Shown piece after piece: positions 12,118 through 23,889 of a stretch of 64,000 nt of DNA. The stretch spans positions 310,001 to 374,000 of the forward strand of contig LODT01000029.1 in NCBI GenBank assembly GCA_001606155.1. Reading direction: 5' to 3'. The translations under genes and the position numbers were made by a program. Numbering within the stretch: position 1 is the first letter of the stretch; every line of letters starts with the position of its first letter. Under the pieces are notes generated by a model. The model did not search any database. It was not told where the DNA came from and worked only from the letters and a program-made list of their open reading frames with translations. The DNA is from Tieghemostelium lacteum. Its lineage: Eukaryota; Evosea; Eumycetozoa; Dictyosteliales; Raperosteliaceae.

Positions 12118-12685
12118 TTTTGTATTTATCTATGTGTACTATCTATTTATAAAACTATATAGTATTTAGTTTGGAGTATTTTATACAATTGAATAATAAA
12201 TTATTATTATTTTTTTGAACAGTGTAACTATTCTATTATATGAATTGTGGTTGTTGATGTTATTACCAGTATACCGTAATTAAATTAAATTCTATTCCAG
12301 ATGAAACTATATTTGCATTGTGGTTGGTTTTTTTTTTTGTATTTTACTTAAAATTGACAACTTATATAAATTAGGATGATAGATTTACTGTGTTAGTATT
12401 AGAACTATAGTTGATTTTCTATGAAATGTGTATAGTTGGAAATTGAGAGTTGATATTAGAGTGGTTCAGACTAAACATTATTTATTTTGAAAAAAAAAAG
12501 TATAGTGGCAATTGATTTATCAGGTGATAATGAGACAAATGGTGTTGAAATTTGTGGAATTTGTAGTGTGTGTGAAGTTGAGTGTATATATAATTTATCA
12601 GGTAGTTGGTATTTGGTATTTGGTATTTGAAGGAAATTTATTATATTGTAAAATTAAATAAAGTAGTTGATATTGTACTAGTTTT
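12118..12685. other. Intergenic AT-rich stretch, no gene seen
   Basis: This 568-nt gap contains the upstream region of the secreted orphan and the 3' flank of the Tra2-like gene. Long T and A runs and a three-copy GGTATTT microrepeat near 12606-12627 are the only structures seen. Confidence 0.55.
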
Positions 12686-13735
12686 TTAATGGTGTGAAGA
12701 TTCTCTTCCTCTTGAAGAGAAGTAATCTCTGTCATCTGAAGAACTACCTCTACGAGAATCTCTATCCTCTCTACGATCTCTGTCATCAGAAGAACTGGAT
12801 CTACGTGAATCTCTGTTACTACCACTACCACTATCATGTCTTACATATGGTGAATATCTATCATATGATTTATGTGGTGGATAAGATGGGTAGCTGCTGT
12901 ATTGTGGTGGTGGTGGTGGTGGGTAGCTACCGTAGTTGTATCCATAGGGATATGGATTCATTGGGTATTTAGTTGGTGGGTACTGTGGTGGTGCATAGTA
13001 ACCATATGGTGGTCTTTCCCCTCTACCTGGTGGATACTGATATCCTAAACCTGAGTGAATTATAAAGTAAGGTTAGAGTTGAGTATAGTATAACTTTTAT
13101 ATAGTTATCTAAGATTTACTTACTTCTCTTTTTATCACTTCCCATATATCTACCTGGTGTTGGATCTCTAGCTGATGATCTTTTGGCAATTTGAATTTCA
13201 ATCACAGCACCGTCTATTCTGGTTTTATTAAGATTTGTAATTGCATCATTTGCTTCTTCAGGTTTAGCGAATGTTATAAATCCAAAACCTCTCGATAATT
13301 TTGTATTTGGGTCAATTAAAATGATACAATCTAAAATCTTTCCATATGGTGCAAACTTTTCATTCAAATCAGCCTCTCTAGTTTTTGGGTTTAATTTTGA
13401 AACGTGAATTGTGCATCCGTTATTGCCATTGCTACTGCCTGTTTCGTGAATATTTGATACTGGTGACATTATTTGATCCTTTGATGGTGATCTTTTTCTA
13501 TATTAATATTGGATGGTTATGTTTAATGAATTGAGAGAAGAAGAGTTGGATAGTGTGAGTAATTATAAACTGAAACTGTATATAGTTGTAGTATAATGTT
13601 GTGTATTATAATTGTTGAGGGTTGTATACTGCTACTCAAAATTGGGGTGTTGATTGTTTACCTGTCAAATTCATCATCATCATAATGTGAGTTATTATCG
13701 GTTTCTTTAGAATCTCTTCTGTCTGGCGATGTCAT
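12686..13735 (-). CDS. tra2: Tra2-like SR-related splicing factor (single RRM, C-terminal RS region)
   Basis: Three exons (13735-13662, 13497-13124, 13050-12686) give 270 residues. The start ATG lies in the first small exon (MTSPDRRDSKETD), and a 164-nt intron joins it to the RRM exon. The RRM covers about residues 48-122 with RNP2 (IHVSKL) and RNP1 (RGFGFITF). The linker RSSARDPTPGRYMGSDKKR closely resembles the RDPTPGRYMG-type linker of metazoan Tra2. The C-terminal half is Pro/Tyr/Gly-rich and ends in an Arg/Ser/Asp-rich region (DSRRSSSSDDRDRR), the expected substrate of SR kinases. Tra2 proteins bind GA-rich exonic enhancers in the nucleus and promote exon inclusion. The N-terminal RS domain of animal Tra2 is reduced here to a short charged tail. 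Confidence 0.88.
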
Positions 13736-13852
13736 TATTTATAATTAAAGGTGATAAGTTGAAAAAACAAAATTAAAAAAATTAAAAAAAAAAAAAAAAT
13801 TATTATTAGGAGGTGTGATTGTTCACAATAGGTTTCTGATATCACAAAAAAT

Positions 13853-15528
13853 TTAAATATAGTTTTCTGATCTGAGTATATTGGCAACAGCTCGTGATAA
13901 TTGATTTATATCTATTGTTGGTGTAGTTGAATCTGGTTTTTGAGATTGTTGTCTTTTTTTATCAAGAATTTTCAATTTATCCAAAATATTTTCATTGGGA
14001 GAAGAAGGTGATGATGAAATGGATATAAAAGGTGTAGTTGAAAGTGGCTGTTGTATTTGTGTAGATGATGAGGAAGACAATGATATTGGATCAACTACTA
14101 CTGATCCACTAGATGGTTTTTCAGAACCACTACTATTATTAGTTACACTATTGAAATAGGTAGTTAGCGATGGTGTATTGGCTAAAAATGATGATTCCAA
14201 TGTCAATGGTGGTGGTACTTTCAATGTAACCTTACTGTATTTGTCAAAAAATGGATTATAAATACTAACTGATCCTGTAGTTGCAGTTGTACTACCACTT
14301 GAAGTTGCACTACCACCACTACTAGTACTACTTGACAGACTTCCTGTGCTACAATTTAAATTACTACTATTTACATTACCTGGAAATAATATTTTAATAT
14401 TCTAATAATTAATGAATTAGTATTAGTTTTGTTTATGTGAAATTAGGTAGGGGATAAACATACTTGACAATCCTTTTCCAATTCATTGAAATTTTGAATG
14501 TAGGATAGAAGGTTAGAGTTTTCATATTCTTTTTGTACTTCTTGGTCTTTGAAGAAGTCAAGATTTGGTGACAATTTAAAGGTATTTACAAGATTGACTA
14601 TATAAGTTTTACCAGTTTGAAGTGTTTTCAGGGTGAGAAGATCCAGTGTCTTATAGACACCCTTTCTATTCAATGATGCGCCATATACAAAAGTCAGGGG
14701 TTGAGAGGCACTGAATTTCTTCATAAACCATCTAGAGAGTTTTTCCAGATCAAATTGATTTTTACTGAGTAGGTATTTGGCATTTTGAGATTCTTCCTCT
14801 ACACTAGTGGTACTGCATGTAGGCTGAGGTGGAGGTGTTGATGCACTTACTTTAGGAACGACAGTTACAGACCACTTATTCTGAGAGAATACACTGTCTA
14901 TATTATGTAATGTCTGTGTGTACAGTGAATCCACTTTAGGATAAGAAGGAAACAATTGATTTCTATCCAAATCACCACCAATGAGAATCTGAATATCATT
15001 CTCCATGTAAATGACAGGGTACCCTTGAAGAGTATGAAAAGAATCCGATCTATGTAAAGGAATGTGGATGGACACATCCTTAAATGACAAATTCCAAGAT
15101 GCTCTACTATCACTATTACCTATAATATATAAAGGACTTGAATAGGGATCCTCTAGTTTTGCAACTAAACTGTTATGTACAATAGATGATATATTCTCAA
15201 AATTTACATTTTCAATTGACTTTTTAAATATTCTTTTAGAGGGATGTGTGTAAGTATTTCATTATAATTATTAGTCTACCATTTAATTGGATAATTAATA
15301 GTACTTTTGAAACTTTAGAAAAGAACTTGAGTAATAGTAACCTAACCATACTACATCATTAACACTTTGTCTCTTTCCTTCTAATGCTACTGTAAATTCT
15401 ACATGTGTTTTTGAGAGTAAAACTGTCACTCCAAATTGTAATACACCTAAATTGGTTGCTTCATCAATATCTGTCAGACTTTTAACTTTTTTTACACCTT
15501 TATTACCTCGATACACATTCAAGTTCAT
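13853..15528 (-). CDS. Uncharacterised 513-residue protein
   Basis: Three exons are inferred: 15528-15305, 15232-14464 and 14401-13853. The second intron (GTATGT...TTAG, phase 0) is convincing; the first uses a weaker GTACTA donor and AAAAG acceptor, chosen because it alone keeps frame. The first two thirds look folded, with beta-rich segments (VLQFGVTVLLSKTHVEFTVA; then WNLSFKDVSIHIPL and VIYMENDIQILIGGD). The last third is Ser/Thr/Gly-rich and disordered, ending in a short helix (INQLSRAVANILRSEN). There is no signal peptide or membrane helix. I do not recognise a family. Its promoter faces that of the secreted gene at 15925. Confidence 0.72.
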
Positions 15529-15924
15529 TTTTATAAAAAATAAATTGCAAAATATAAAAAATACAATATTCTTAGAGTCAAACGTATAAAACTAGTACTT
15601 TTGTTAATTTAAACATCTCAAAGTATATTGTAATATTATTGATCACTTAAGATCTAAATTTACTTTGAATTCTAGATTCGATTGTTTTCTAGAAAGATAT
15701 TTTTTTTTAATTCAATAATTCTGAACTCTTTATTAATCAAGAAATATAAATTGATCAAGAATTCTTATGCTAAATTCTTTCTATTGATTTACCTGTAAAT
15801 CTTTAAATACAAAGACAAGTGATATTAGTAGAAAATTTAATAAAAATAATCTAGATATTTTAAACAATTTTTTTGAAATTTTAAAACAATCGAATCATTT
15901 TTGTTACCATCCTCTCGAGAGATA
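15529..15924. other. Divergent promoter region
   Basis: This 396-nt AT-rich gap lies between two divergently transcribed genes, so it presumably carries both promoters. No reading frame, RNA gene or clear operator was found. Confidence 0.5.
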
Positions 15925-17012
15925 ATGAAGCATATTTTTTGTTCTATTTTAATATTGATGGTATGATTTGTGATTTTTAATTAAACAACTGGAAAAAAAA
16001 CCACAAAAAACTAACTTGAATTTTAATGTAAAAGTGTATTACATCAGCACTGGCTCAACCTACAACATTGTACAGTGCATCCGAAGAAGGATTTGATTGG
16101 ACTTTTCATGAAATTGATTTGACAACTGGTGATATAATTAAAAATATATCATTGCCATCTTATGGTGGTGTTTGGGCATTAATGAATCCAACTGCTGACA
16201 GTGTTCAAATGGTTCTTTTAAACTACACTGGAATTTACTTGAATGAATACTCTATTGAGTATAATACAACAAAACAGATTGGTGTTGTTGATGTTGATAG
16301 TACCATTAGCTATGAATTTTCATCACAACCAATGAAACTACTTCCAAATAGCAATACTATATATTTAGCAGGTTCAACTCAAGTACAATCATCATTTGCA
16401 CCAACTATTTACAAATGGGATTTCGATAATTCTGAATTGTATGTATTTAATTATAATTTCAATGAAATGGATATTTTATACTAACATTTCTGGTTTTTTT
16501 CAATTAAAAGCGATAAGTTAATTTATTCAAATGAACAAGCTGGAGGTTGGGTAGAAGGTTGCTTAGATGATGAAAATCTGATTTTTTATCTTATTTATCC
16601 CAATTTTGGAGGTGATGTTGCAACCATTCAACAATATGATATTCAAAAGAACACTACCAACACCTACACCTATCCAATGGAAGGTAGTTCATTTAATGCT
16701 TTTAGTTACTTATTTGTTTACGACTCTCAACTATATGTTCTACAATACAGTGAACTAACTCAAAACATTCAATCAATTACTTTTAATAGTGGAAGTGTTA
16801 CATTGACATCAGTATACACATACAATTCACCATTTTATTTGTATCAAGCACCTTTTGTACAAGTTGATAACTTTCTTGTTGTTTTATCTTCACCAACTGA
16901 AGGTGAAATTCAATACACCATTTTGGATATCTCTCAAAACTTTAAGGTTATTTCCCAAACCACCCCAACTACTCAAGATATTAAATACAGTTATGCACTT
17001 ACTGCTTTTTAA
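15925..17012 (+). CDS. Small secreted protein of unknown function
   Basis: Three exons (15925-15960, 16035-16438, 16511-17012) give 313 residues. The first exon is only 36 nt and encodes the start of a signal peptide that is completed across the intron: MKHIFCSILILMCITSALA, cleaved before QPTT. The intron sites are GTATGA...AAAG and GTATGT...AAAG. The mature part is rich in Tyr, Ser, Thr and Asn, with repeating short strands of the kind Y-x-x-N-S-x-x-L-Y-V, suggesting a beta-propeller or another all-beta fold. The overall pattern recalls the N-terminal part of the secreted proteins at 55076 and 58506, but without TIG, EGF or anchor segments. No catalytic motif is evident. Function unknown. 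Confidence 0.78.
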
Positions 17013-17190
17013 AATGTGGATATGTATTCAAAACAATAAATATTAAGATTTAACTTGATATAATTTAAAAAAAGTATTTATTGTGTTGAAGAAAATAAAA
17101 AAATGAATTTTGGTTGATGGAGGAAAATGGGTAAATAAAATGATGATGATGGTGATGATAGTTGAAAAAAAATAATTAGAGGAGGATGAG

Positions 17191-20100
17191 TTAATTATCA
17201 CCCATATCGACATTATAATCTTGTTTAACTAGACCTGGAATGGTTTGAGCCTTTCTAAAGTTTTCTTGTTTCTCAAGTTCCCTTTCTTGTTGATATAATT
17301 CAACATTGTCAGAACCTTGGAATTCCTTGAGTTGAATGAGGAAATCTCTGACAGTGTTTTTAAAGTCATCAGGGTTACCATGAATTCTCTCAAAGAATCT
17401 ATTTACAATAGAGAGAATTTGTGGTTTGGTGAGATTTGGGAAACTCTCCAAATAACGACCTGTTACGGTTTTTACATATTCAGAGTTGGTGTTGATACCT
17501 GGGTTTTGGGAGAGATCAAAGAGTGGTACTGTACAGATACCATTTTCTACAATTTGGAAGAGGGTTTTGAGGATTTCACATTGTAGTAAGAAACCAGATT
17601 TGTGTAGACTGTCAGTGAGAATAAACAAAACATCATTGAGTAAACTGACATAGTAAGTTGGGAAGAATTGGTTGGCTACATTGATATCCTTACTGACGTT
17701 TTCAATCATCTCTTTAAGAATGTGTAGACCAGTTTCTGAGATGTTTCTTTCGGTGTGTTTGAATGCCCAAATAATGCAATCAATCAACAATTTGAATTGA
17801 GCTGGTTGTAAATTGTGGAATACTTGGAATGCATTGGTATTAATGGCACGAATCAAATTGAAAAAGTTGATTCTGTGGTATGGATAGTCTTCAAAATTCT
17901 TGGTAATCATACCTAGAGTACACTCAAATACAGCCTCTAGAATCTTGGTGACATCTGGGTAGATGTGAGTCTTCAAACTGGTAATCAAAACAGTGAGTAA
18001 TGAAAGTACCTCTGGATCTCTAACCTCTGGAATATTGGTTTGATAGTCTCCCAAAATGGCATTGAGAAGGTGTGGTGTAAAGTTTGCGTAAATGGAACCT
18101 TTATCCTCAGTTTTATCTACAAAAGTCTCGAGAAGTTTAAGAGTCTCCTTCTTGACAGTTCTCATAGCCTGACCAATAGTGTGTCTGTAGATCTCTGGTT
18201 TCTTTGAGATATAGTCACTGTAGGTTCTGTACACGTTGAGAAGATCCAAATAGATCTTGGTCATTTGAGATAGATAGGCATTACCTAAAGCCATAGCAAC
18301 TCTATGGTTAATCTTGAGGATATTAACCAAAGAACGAATACTGTCAATGATAAAGAGGTTCTCAACACTGGCACTTGCTTGAGACATGATAAAGAACCAT
18401 TGTTGATTTGGTTGCTCCATTAGAGCACCTACTAGTTTGTCTCTAGTTGCATGATCAGGTACTGCTCCAATCATATATCCAACAGCCTCGTAGAAAGTCT
18501 GAATTTGTGGAGCTTCCAAATCTTGTACAATAACAAGTAAATTGATCAAAAGTTCATTAATGAATGGTTGTGATTCGTCTAGTTGTTGAATGACAAACTT
18601 TCTTTTACATTGTTTGGAAATCTTCAAAAAGGTGTCACAAGCCATATCTTGTACACCAGGATGAGATTCATGCATAAACTCAAAGAGTTTGTTTACAACA
18701 GTCTTGAGGAACTTCCAGTGATCCTTCAAGAATCTTGGGTACTGTCCTACAATATACATGATATCCGATGCGATAATAGCCTTGTTGTCTTTACCTCTCT
18801 TGATTTGGCATAGTTCCAAAAGTTCTTTAATGACAGTTACGAGGAATCTCTTTTCTTGTTCCTTAGATTGAGCACCACTAATGGAACCAATAGCCCAACA
18901 TAGTGTATTGAGTTTGGCACATGACCATTCTTTATAGGCAATAAGTGAGTTCAATTTATCTAACATAATCTGTTGAGTATTCTCAGCATCGAGATTGGTG
19001 AGGAAGATAAGAGTCTCTCTCATGGATTCATATAGGGTAAGAGAATCAGTATCCTTGGTGAGCTCACGAACGGCATTACCATTCTCGTCCTGGACGACAA
19101 TAACCTCTTCAGGTTTGGCCATCTTGTCAATGAGTACAACTCTAACTTTTACCAAAATTGTCTTGTACAATTGCACACGAGGTGGACTGTTAAGAAGAGT
19201 GGTGTAGGTATTGATATCAGCATACAATGTACTAGACAAGAAGTTCCAGTACTCTAAACAGATCTTAAAGATCTCAATATCATCTACAGAGGAGATACTA
19301 ACTAATATCTCATGACCCAATTTCAAAAATGGAACATTTTGTGGGTTTTCCATAGTTTTAATGTGAGCTCTAAAGAAACCAGTCAAAAACAATGTGAGAG
19401 CATGAATAAAGTTCTGTTCATTAGGATCACCATCTTCATACTGCTCTGGAATCTTTGTAGGGTCAGGTTTGATTTGTTTCATCTGAGTCATCACCTGATT
19501 GATAATGATTATAAATGCATTGTCATGTGTGGATGTCAATGTCAATGACCCAATTTCAATGAGACACTTCAAAGTCTCAGTACGGAAATGTGGTTCTGGA
19601 AGATACTTGAACAACAACAAATTCAACAGTGCACTAGGTTCAGCATTTTGACTACCCATTGGAGTAGCAAAAATATAATGCAATGGAATCCAATTGAGGA
19701 ACTTTTGTAATGTAATCAAAGTGGCTTTTACAAGTGATGCTTTGGTGGCTTTCTCCAAAATATACTGGCACAGTTCATTAATCAATGAAAACTCCTTCTC
19801 AAAATTAGTTTTGAGATTTTGAATCTTTGCTTGAGTCATTTGTTCCTCTGAGAAATCAAATATCTCTTCACTAAGAATCTTGAGAATATTCATATTATTC
19901 TCACAAAGAGTTTCATTAGTCTTACTAGATGACACAATCTCTGGAATAAATGATCCCCAATAATTTGGCCATTCTTGTTTCAGAATCTAAAATAAATTAA
20001 ATATATTAATATAAATTATGAATTTAATTTTTGAATATATTTTTATACATACTTGAACAAAAATAATGTTTAATTTGTTAATTAACATTTTTTCACGAGC

Positions 20101-20568
20101 GAATAGATTTGGATCAGAACTGAGTTTAATGATTAAACTGACAATGTAGGTTTTGATACCTTCACATTGTTCTCTTGGTAGAGATTTCCAACGGTATTTA
20201 ATGAGAGATTCAAGAATAACCAATGCAAAGAATTTGGTATCTTTGTTTTGAGCAAATTCCAAAATTTGGTCAACTTTGGTCCAGGCATCAGCATGATCTT
20301 GGAATTTCTTTAAAATAGTTAAAGCCATTTGTCTCTGTGGGTAAGTTCATTATTTTTTTTTTTTTTTAATATTTTTGTAGAAGAAAGAGATTAAATAGAA
20401 ATATTAATAATCAAGATGTTTGAGGTGTAAATTAATAGCATGATATTTTAGGAAAATACAAACCTCAACTTCATTGGTACTTTTGTATAGAACACTTGTT
20501 AGTTGATCAAGAAGAGCAATATCAAGTGGTTCATTGAAATTTAATAATTTTTGAGCGGCAGCTTCCAT
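17191..20568 (-). CDS. xpo1: Exportin-1 (CRM1), nuclear export receptor
   Basis: Three exons (20568-20464, 20334-20053, 19986-17191), all phase 0, give 1060 residues, close to the ~1070 of other CRM1 proteins. The first exon encodes MEAAAQKLLNFNEPLDIALL, the conserved CRM1 N-terminus; exon 2 holds the importin-beta N-terminal repeat (QDHADAWTKVDQIL). HEAT repeats continue to the C-terminus. The NES-groove segment LCQIKRGKDNKAII is almost identical to human CRM1, including the reactive cysteine (Cys522 here, Cys528 in human). CRM1 binds leucine-rich export signals together with Ran-GTP and carries proteins, snRNA adaptors and ribosomal subunits out of the nucleus. The short C-terminal acidic end (NVDMGDN) is present. 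Confidence 0.96.
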
Positions 20569-20955
20569 TTGTTTTGTAGTTTTAATGTCAGGTAAATGTT
20601 TAAAAGTATGTCTTAAAGAAGTAATTAAGTAAAAAAAGAGTATTTGTAGTAAACTAGTAGTTTTTTTGGTATTTAGTGTTTTTTTTTTAGTTAAAGTTTT
20701 ATTTTAGTTAAGGTAAAGTTCTGAAAAAGTTTATGTAAGCTTAGTCAAAAAGTCAAGTCAATTAGTTAAAGTTATAGTTAAAGGTAAAAAAAAAATATAT
20801 TTTATACAGATAAAAATATTTTTTATGTGTTTGTTATGTAAGTTTGTGTTGAAGAAAAAGAAAAAAAAAAAAAATTTTCTTTTTTAAATTACAATTTTTG
20901 CCAACTAAGTGTTTGGCGCTCTTTTTATTGAAGATATTTCTGAGAATTGGAGATA
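20569..20955. other. Exportin-1 upstream region with reiterated TAGTTAA(A/G)G motif
   Basis: This 387-nt gap contains the exportin-1 promoter and the 3' end of the RCC1-ankyrin-TIR gene. Four near copies of TAGTTAA(A/G)G occur at 20688, 20705, 20763 and 20775, about 120-220 nt before the exportin start. Long A and T runs fill the rest. The repeated motif could be a factor-binding site; this is inference. Confidence 0.45.
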
Positions 20956-23349
20956 TTATTTTTTGAGCGATAGTAATTTAAATGTTTGATTGAGTAATTT
21001 AAATTGAAGTTTTATGGAGAGGAGTAGTTGATCAAAACCTTGAGGTGTAAAGAGAATACGAGGAGAATTGGCAAATGAGTAAGTGAGACCTTTGTCTAGT
21101 TGAATGAAGCTGCCATAGTAGATGGGGATGACGAGTTTGTTTCTGTTCTCTGCTAGAGAGATTTCATCTCTCATCAGTGGTGAGAGATCAGGTCTTTCTA
21201 GAATGACAATAACCAACCAACTCTGGAGAACACCTTTTTCTCTGGGTATGATATCAATTTGTTTCTCTTGAAAATAGTCAAATAGAGGTTTGAATTGTTT
21301 GGCTTTAGATGGATCAAAACTCACAAATATCGACTCTTGATCTGATCTAGATGTAATGTAATCTGCATCGGCTTTGATGTCACCTTGACCCTCATCTTCA
21401 CCTTCTACTTTTGGTATGAAGCTTATCATGTTATGCACACCTTGCAGTAGGACACTAATGGACTTCTCATAGACTGACTGTTGAGAGAAATCTACTAATT
21501 GGGATCTATAGATACACGACTCCATCACAGGATCTTCAATAGGTGTCTTCTCACCCCATATAGAAACCATCGGTTGCTTACTCACAAAATTCAATAGAAG
21601 ATCTCTATAGAACAATTCAGTCAAAGTGGACTTGGAAATACAGAAAATGTACCCAATACAATTGTTGTTCATGTTGTATGACGATGTAATCATACAACTG
21701 TTGATATGGTTGGTATGCAGTGATTGTATGATGCTATTTACAATGAATTCGTTACATGGTGCAGTCACAATACCAATATCATAACAGTTATTACGACACT
21801 TGAGTTGGTAGGCTTCCTCAATGGGCATGAGTTCCAGTGCTCTTTTACCTGCTTTATTACGGGTTTTGGTATCAATCTTCAAAGCTGACATTGCAAGTTG
21901 TATATCACTCTCCATTTTGTTCTTTACGTAATAGTGCAGACATGTATCGAGAGTTTGAGGTATTTGGTAGTTGATAATATCTGGATTGAGCTTACCATCC
22001 CATACAGCAACCTCAGCATGATAAAAGTGAGGATATAAACTATCTTTATTAGGAGACGACAGGAGATTAAAAAACTTTTTAAACTCGTCTCTATATTCCA
22101 ACCTTGCTTTACATATAACATGTAAAATAGTATCCAGATTGTAATTGACAAATGTTGAGTGAAGCTTGAGGTAATTTGGAAACTCGTGAATTGCACGATT
22201 CAAATGACCTAATTTTATAAGTTGATAGACATAACTAGGTAAATCAGTAAACAATAGAGCGGTATGATAGGCACCGCAACTTATTTGACTAGGGGTACCT
22301 ATAATAGTCTCCATGAGTGAATTCTCAGCTACCAGAGTATCCATTTCATAGGTTGTTTGACCATATCTCGACCACCCTATTGAATGAGTAGATCCATCAA
22401 ATTTACGAAAGGTTAAATGTTTACCACAATCAACAGAACATGCAACGGATTGAACATTTTCTGCGATTTTCTTAGGTTTGGAACTTGCATACTCTCTAAC
22501 AAATCCACCCCAGACGTATAATGAGTTGTTATCAGCTGCTGTACTTATAGCAGTACCAAAATCACCACCCAAAATAATATCTCTAAATTCAACATTTTTT
22601 ACTTTTATAGGGGTTGGTGAATTTTTTTGAAATGAAGTTCCGTCACCTAATTGATAGGATTCATTGATACCCCACATGAACAATGACCCTTTACTATCTA
22701 TACATCCCATTTGTCTGTTACCAATGCTTACTTTTACTACGGGAAATAGACCGTTAAAGAATTCTACAACTTTAGGTAGAGGCTGATCAATTAGATTTCC
22801 ATGACCTAACTGACCGTTCTTATTCAGTCCCCATGTAATTAGTTTACCACATTCTGTAACGGCAGCTGAGCATGCGCCACATGCAGCAATCTGTGCAATC
22901 TTATAAGGTTTCAAACCATTGATAATCTTTGGTGTTGTACGTACTTTTAAAAGCATATTATCTCCATGACCTAAACGACCCATAGTTGTAGATCCCCAAC
23001 TGTACACAAATCCATTGGCACCCAGTGCCATGGAGTGTTCATTACCAGCTACCAATACAACAAATCTCTCGTACTCTTCGTGAAGTACTGGAGTAGGTAC
23101 TCTCTTGTCTTCAGTAGTTCCATTACCTAATTTACCAAAACTACCGTCTCCCATCATATATAATCTACCCTTATTTATAAATCCACTATATGAAGGTCCA
23201 CAAGCCACACAAGTGACTTCACTGAATGTTTCTAATAGCAATGGAACACTGGTGAAATTCTCTTGATCGTAAATAATATCTTTACCTTGAATTTCAACAC
23301 CTAATTGCCCATGTGAATTCTTTCCAAACATAAATAATCTTCCTGCCAT
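20956..23349 (-). CDS. RCC1-repeat protein with ankyrin and TIR-like C-terminal domains
   Basis: Single-exon gene of 797 residues. Residues 1 to about 375 are RCC1-type propeller blades, each with the WG/FG-x-N-x-x-G-Q-L-G core (for example FGKNSHGQLG, WGLNKNGQLGHG, WGINESYQLGDG). Residues about 395-510 contain ankyrin-like helices (TCLHYYVKNKMESDIQLAM, then NKAGKRALELM). About 525-615 and 670-755 each look like a TIR-type alpha/beta fold: the second begins ESIFVSFD, continues with SWLVIVIL and ends with VIPIYYGS, matching TIR strand motifs. A glutamate in RDEISLAENRN lies where TIR enzymes often carry a catalytic Glu, but this is not certain. No signal peptide. The RCC1 assignment is firm; the TIR assignment is by eye. 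Possible role: signalling scaffold or NAD-linked enzyme. Confidence 0.85.
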   Translation of the reverse strand: MAGRLFMFGKNSHGQLGVEIQGKDIIYDQENFTSVPLLLETFSEVTCVACGPSYSGFINKGRLYMMGDGSFGKLGNGTTEDKRVPTPVLHEEYERFVVLVAGNEHSMALGANGFVYSWGSTTMGRLGHGDNMLLKVRTTPKIINGLKPYKIAQIAACGACSAAVTECGKLITWGLNKNGQLGHGNLIDQPLPKVVEFFNGLFPVVKVSIGNRQMGCIDSKGSLFMWGINESYQLGDGTSFQKNSPTPIKVKNVEFRDIILGGDFGTAISTAADNNSLYVWGGFVREYASSKPKKIAENVQSVACSVDCGKHLTFRKFDGSTHSIGWSRYGQTTYEMDTLVAENSLMETIIGTPSQISCGAYHTALLFTDLPSYVYQLIKLGHLNRAIHEFPNYLKLHSTFVNYNLDTILHVICKARLEYRDEFKKFFNLLSSPNKDSLYPHFYHAEVAVWDGKLNPDIINYQIPQTLDTCLHYYVKNKMESDIQLAMSALKIDTKTRNKAGKRALELMPIEEAYQLKCRNNCYDIGIVTAPCNEFIVNSIIQSLHTNHINSCMITSSYNMNNNCIGYIFCISKSTLTELFYRDLLLNFVSKQPMVSIWGEKTPIEDPVMESCIYRSQLVDFSQQSVYEKSISVLLQGVHNMISFIPKVEGEDEGQGDIKADADYITSRSDQESIFVSFDPSKAKQFKPLFDYFQEKQIDIIPREKGVLQSWLVIVILERPDLSPLMRDEISLAENRNKLVIPIYYGSFIQLDKGLTYSFANSPRILFTPQGFDQLLLSIKLQFKLLNQTFKLLSLKK

Positions 23350-23523
23350 TTTAATACACTATAATTCTACAATAAAGAATTCTAATTACATGTAGGTGTC
23401 CAATTATCTTAGGTTTCTTCTTGAAATTTAAAACCTATTTTTTGAATTTTTTTTATAAAACTGACTTTTGTGATTTTTTTGAAAATTTCTTAATTTTGAT
23501 TTTCAAGAAACCGTTCAGAAACA

Positions 23524-23736
23524 ATGAAAAAGAGTTCAGCTTTTACCAGATTAAAAACACTCAGATATATTAAAAGATTTGAAAAGTTCACTTATCTCAC
23601 TTTTGCAATTGGCTCTATCTTCCTCTTTAGAAAATTAGTTCAAGATGAGAAATCAGAAAAAGATAAATTCCTTTCACAATACTCAAAATCTGATACTGAT
23701 AAACTAAATCAACCACCTCAACAACAGAAACAATAA
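23524..23736 (+). CDS. Small single-pass membrane protein, possibly mitochondrial
   Basis: A 70-residue frame begins 174 nt from the divergent RCC1 gene. It has a basic N-terminus without acidic residues (MKKSSAFTRLKTLRYIKRFEK), one hydrophobic segment (FTYLTFAIGSIFLF, about 24-37) and a charged, Gln-rich tail. Basic leader plus one helix is the usual layout of small mitochondrial inner-membrane assembly factors, but no family motif is recognisable. The ATG is preceded by an A-rich context (AAACA), typical of dictyostelid starts, which supports a real gene. Treated as hypothetical. Confidence 0.55.
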   Translation: MKKSSAFTRLKTLRYIKRFEKFTYLTFAIGSIFLFRKLVQDEKSEKDKFLSQYSKSDTDKLNQPPQQQKQ

Positions 23737-23889
23737 TAATAATCACATTAAGAGAATCAAACGGTCCTCTACTTTTACTGGAGTAATGGTAAACCCCATA
23801 TTACCACATAAGAAGAGAGAGAATTAGGTTTTTATTTTACAAATGAAAGGTCAATTAATATATATATATATAAATAGTTATTACATCTA

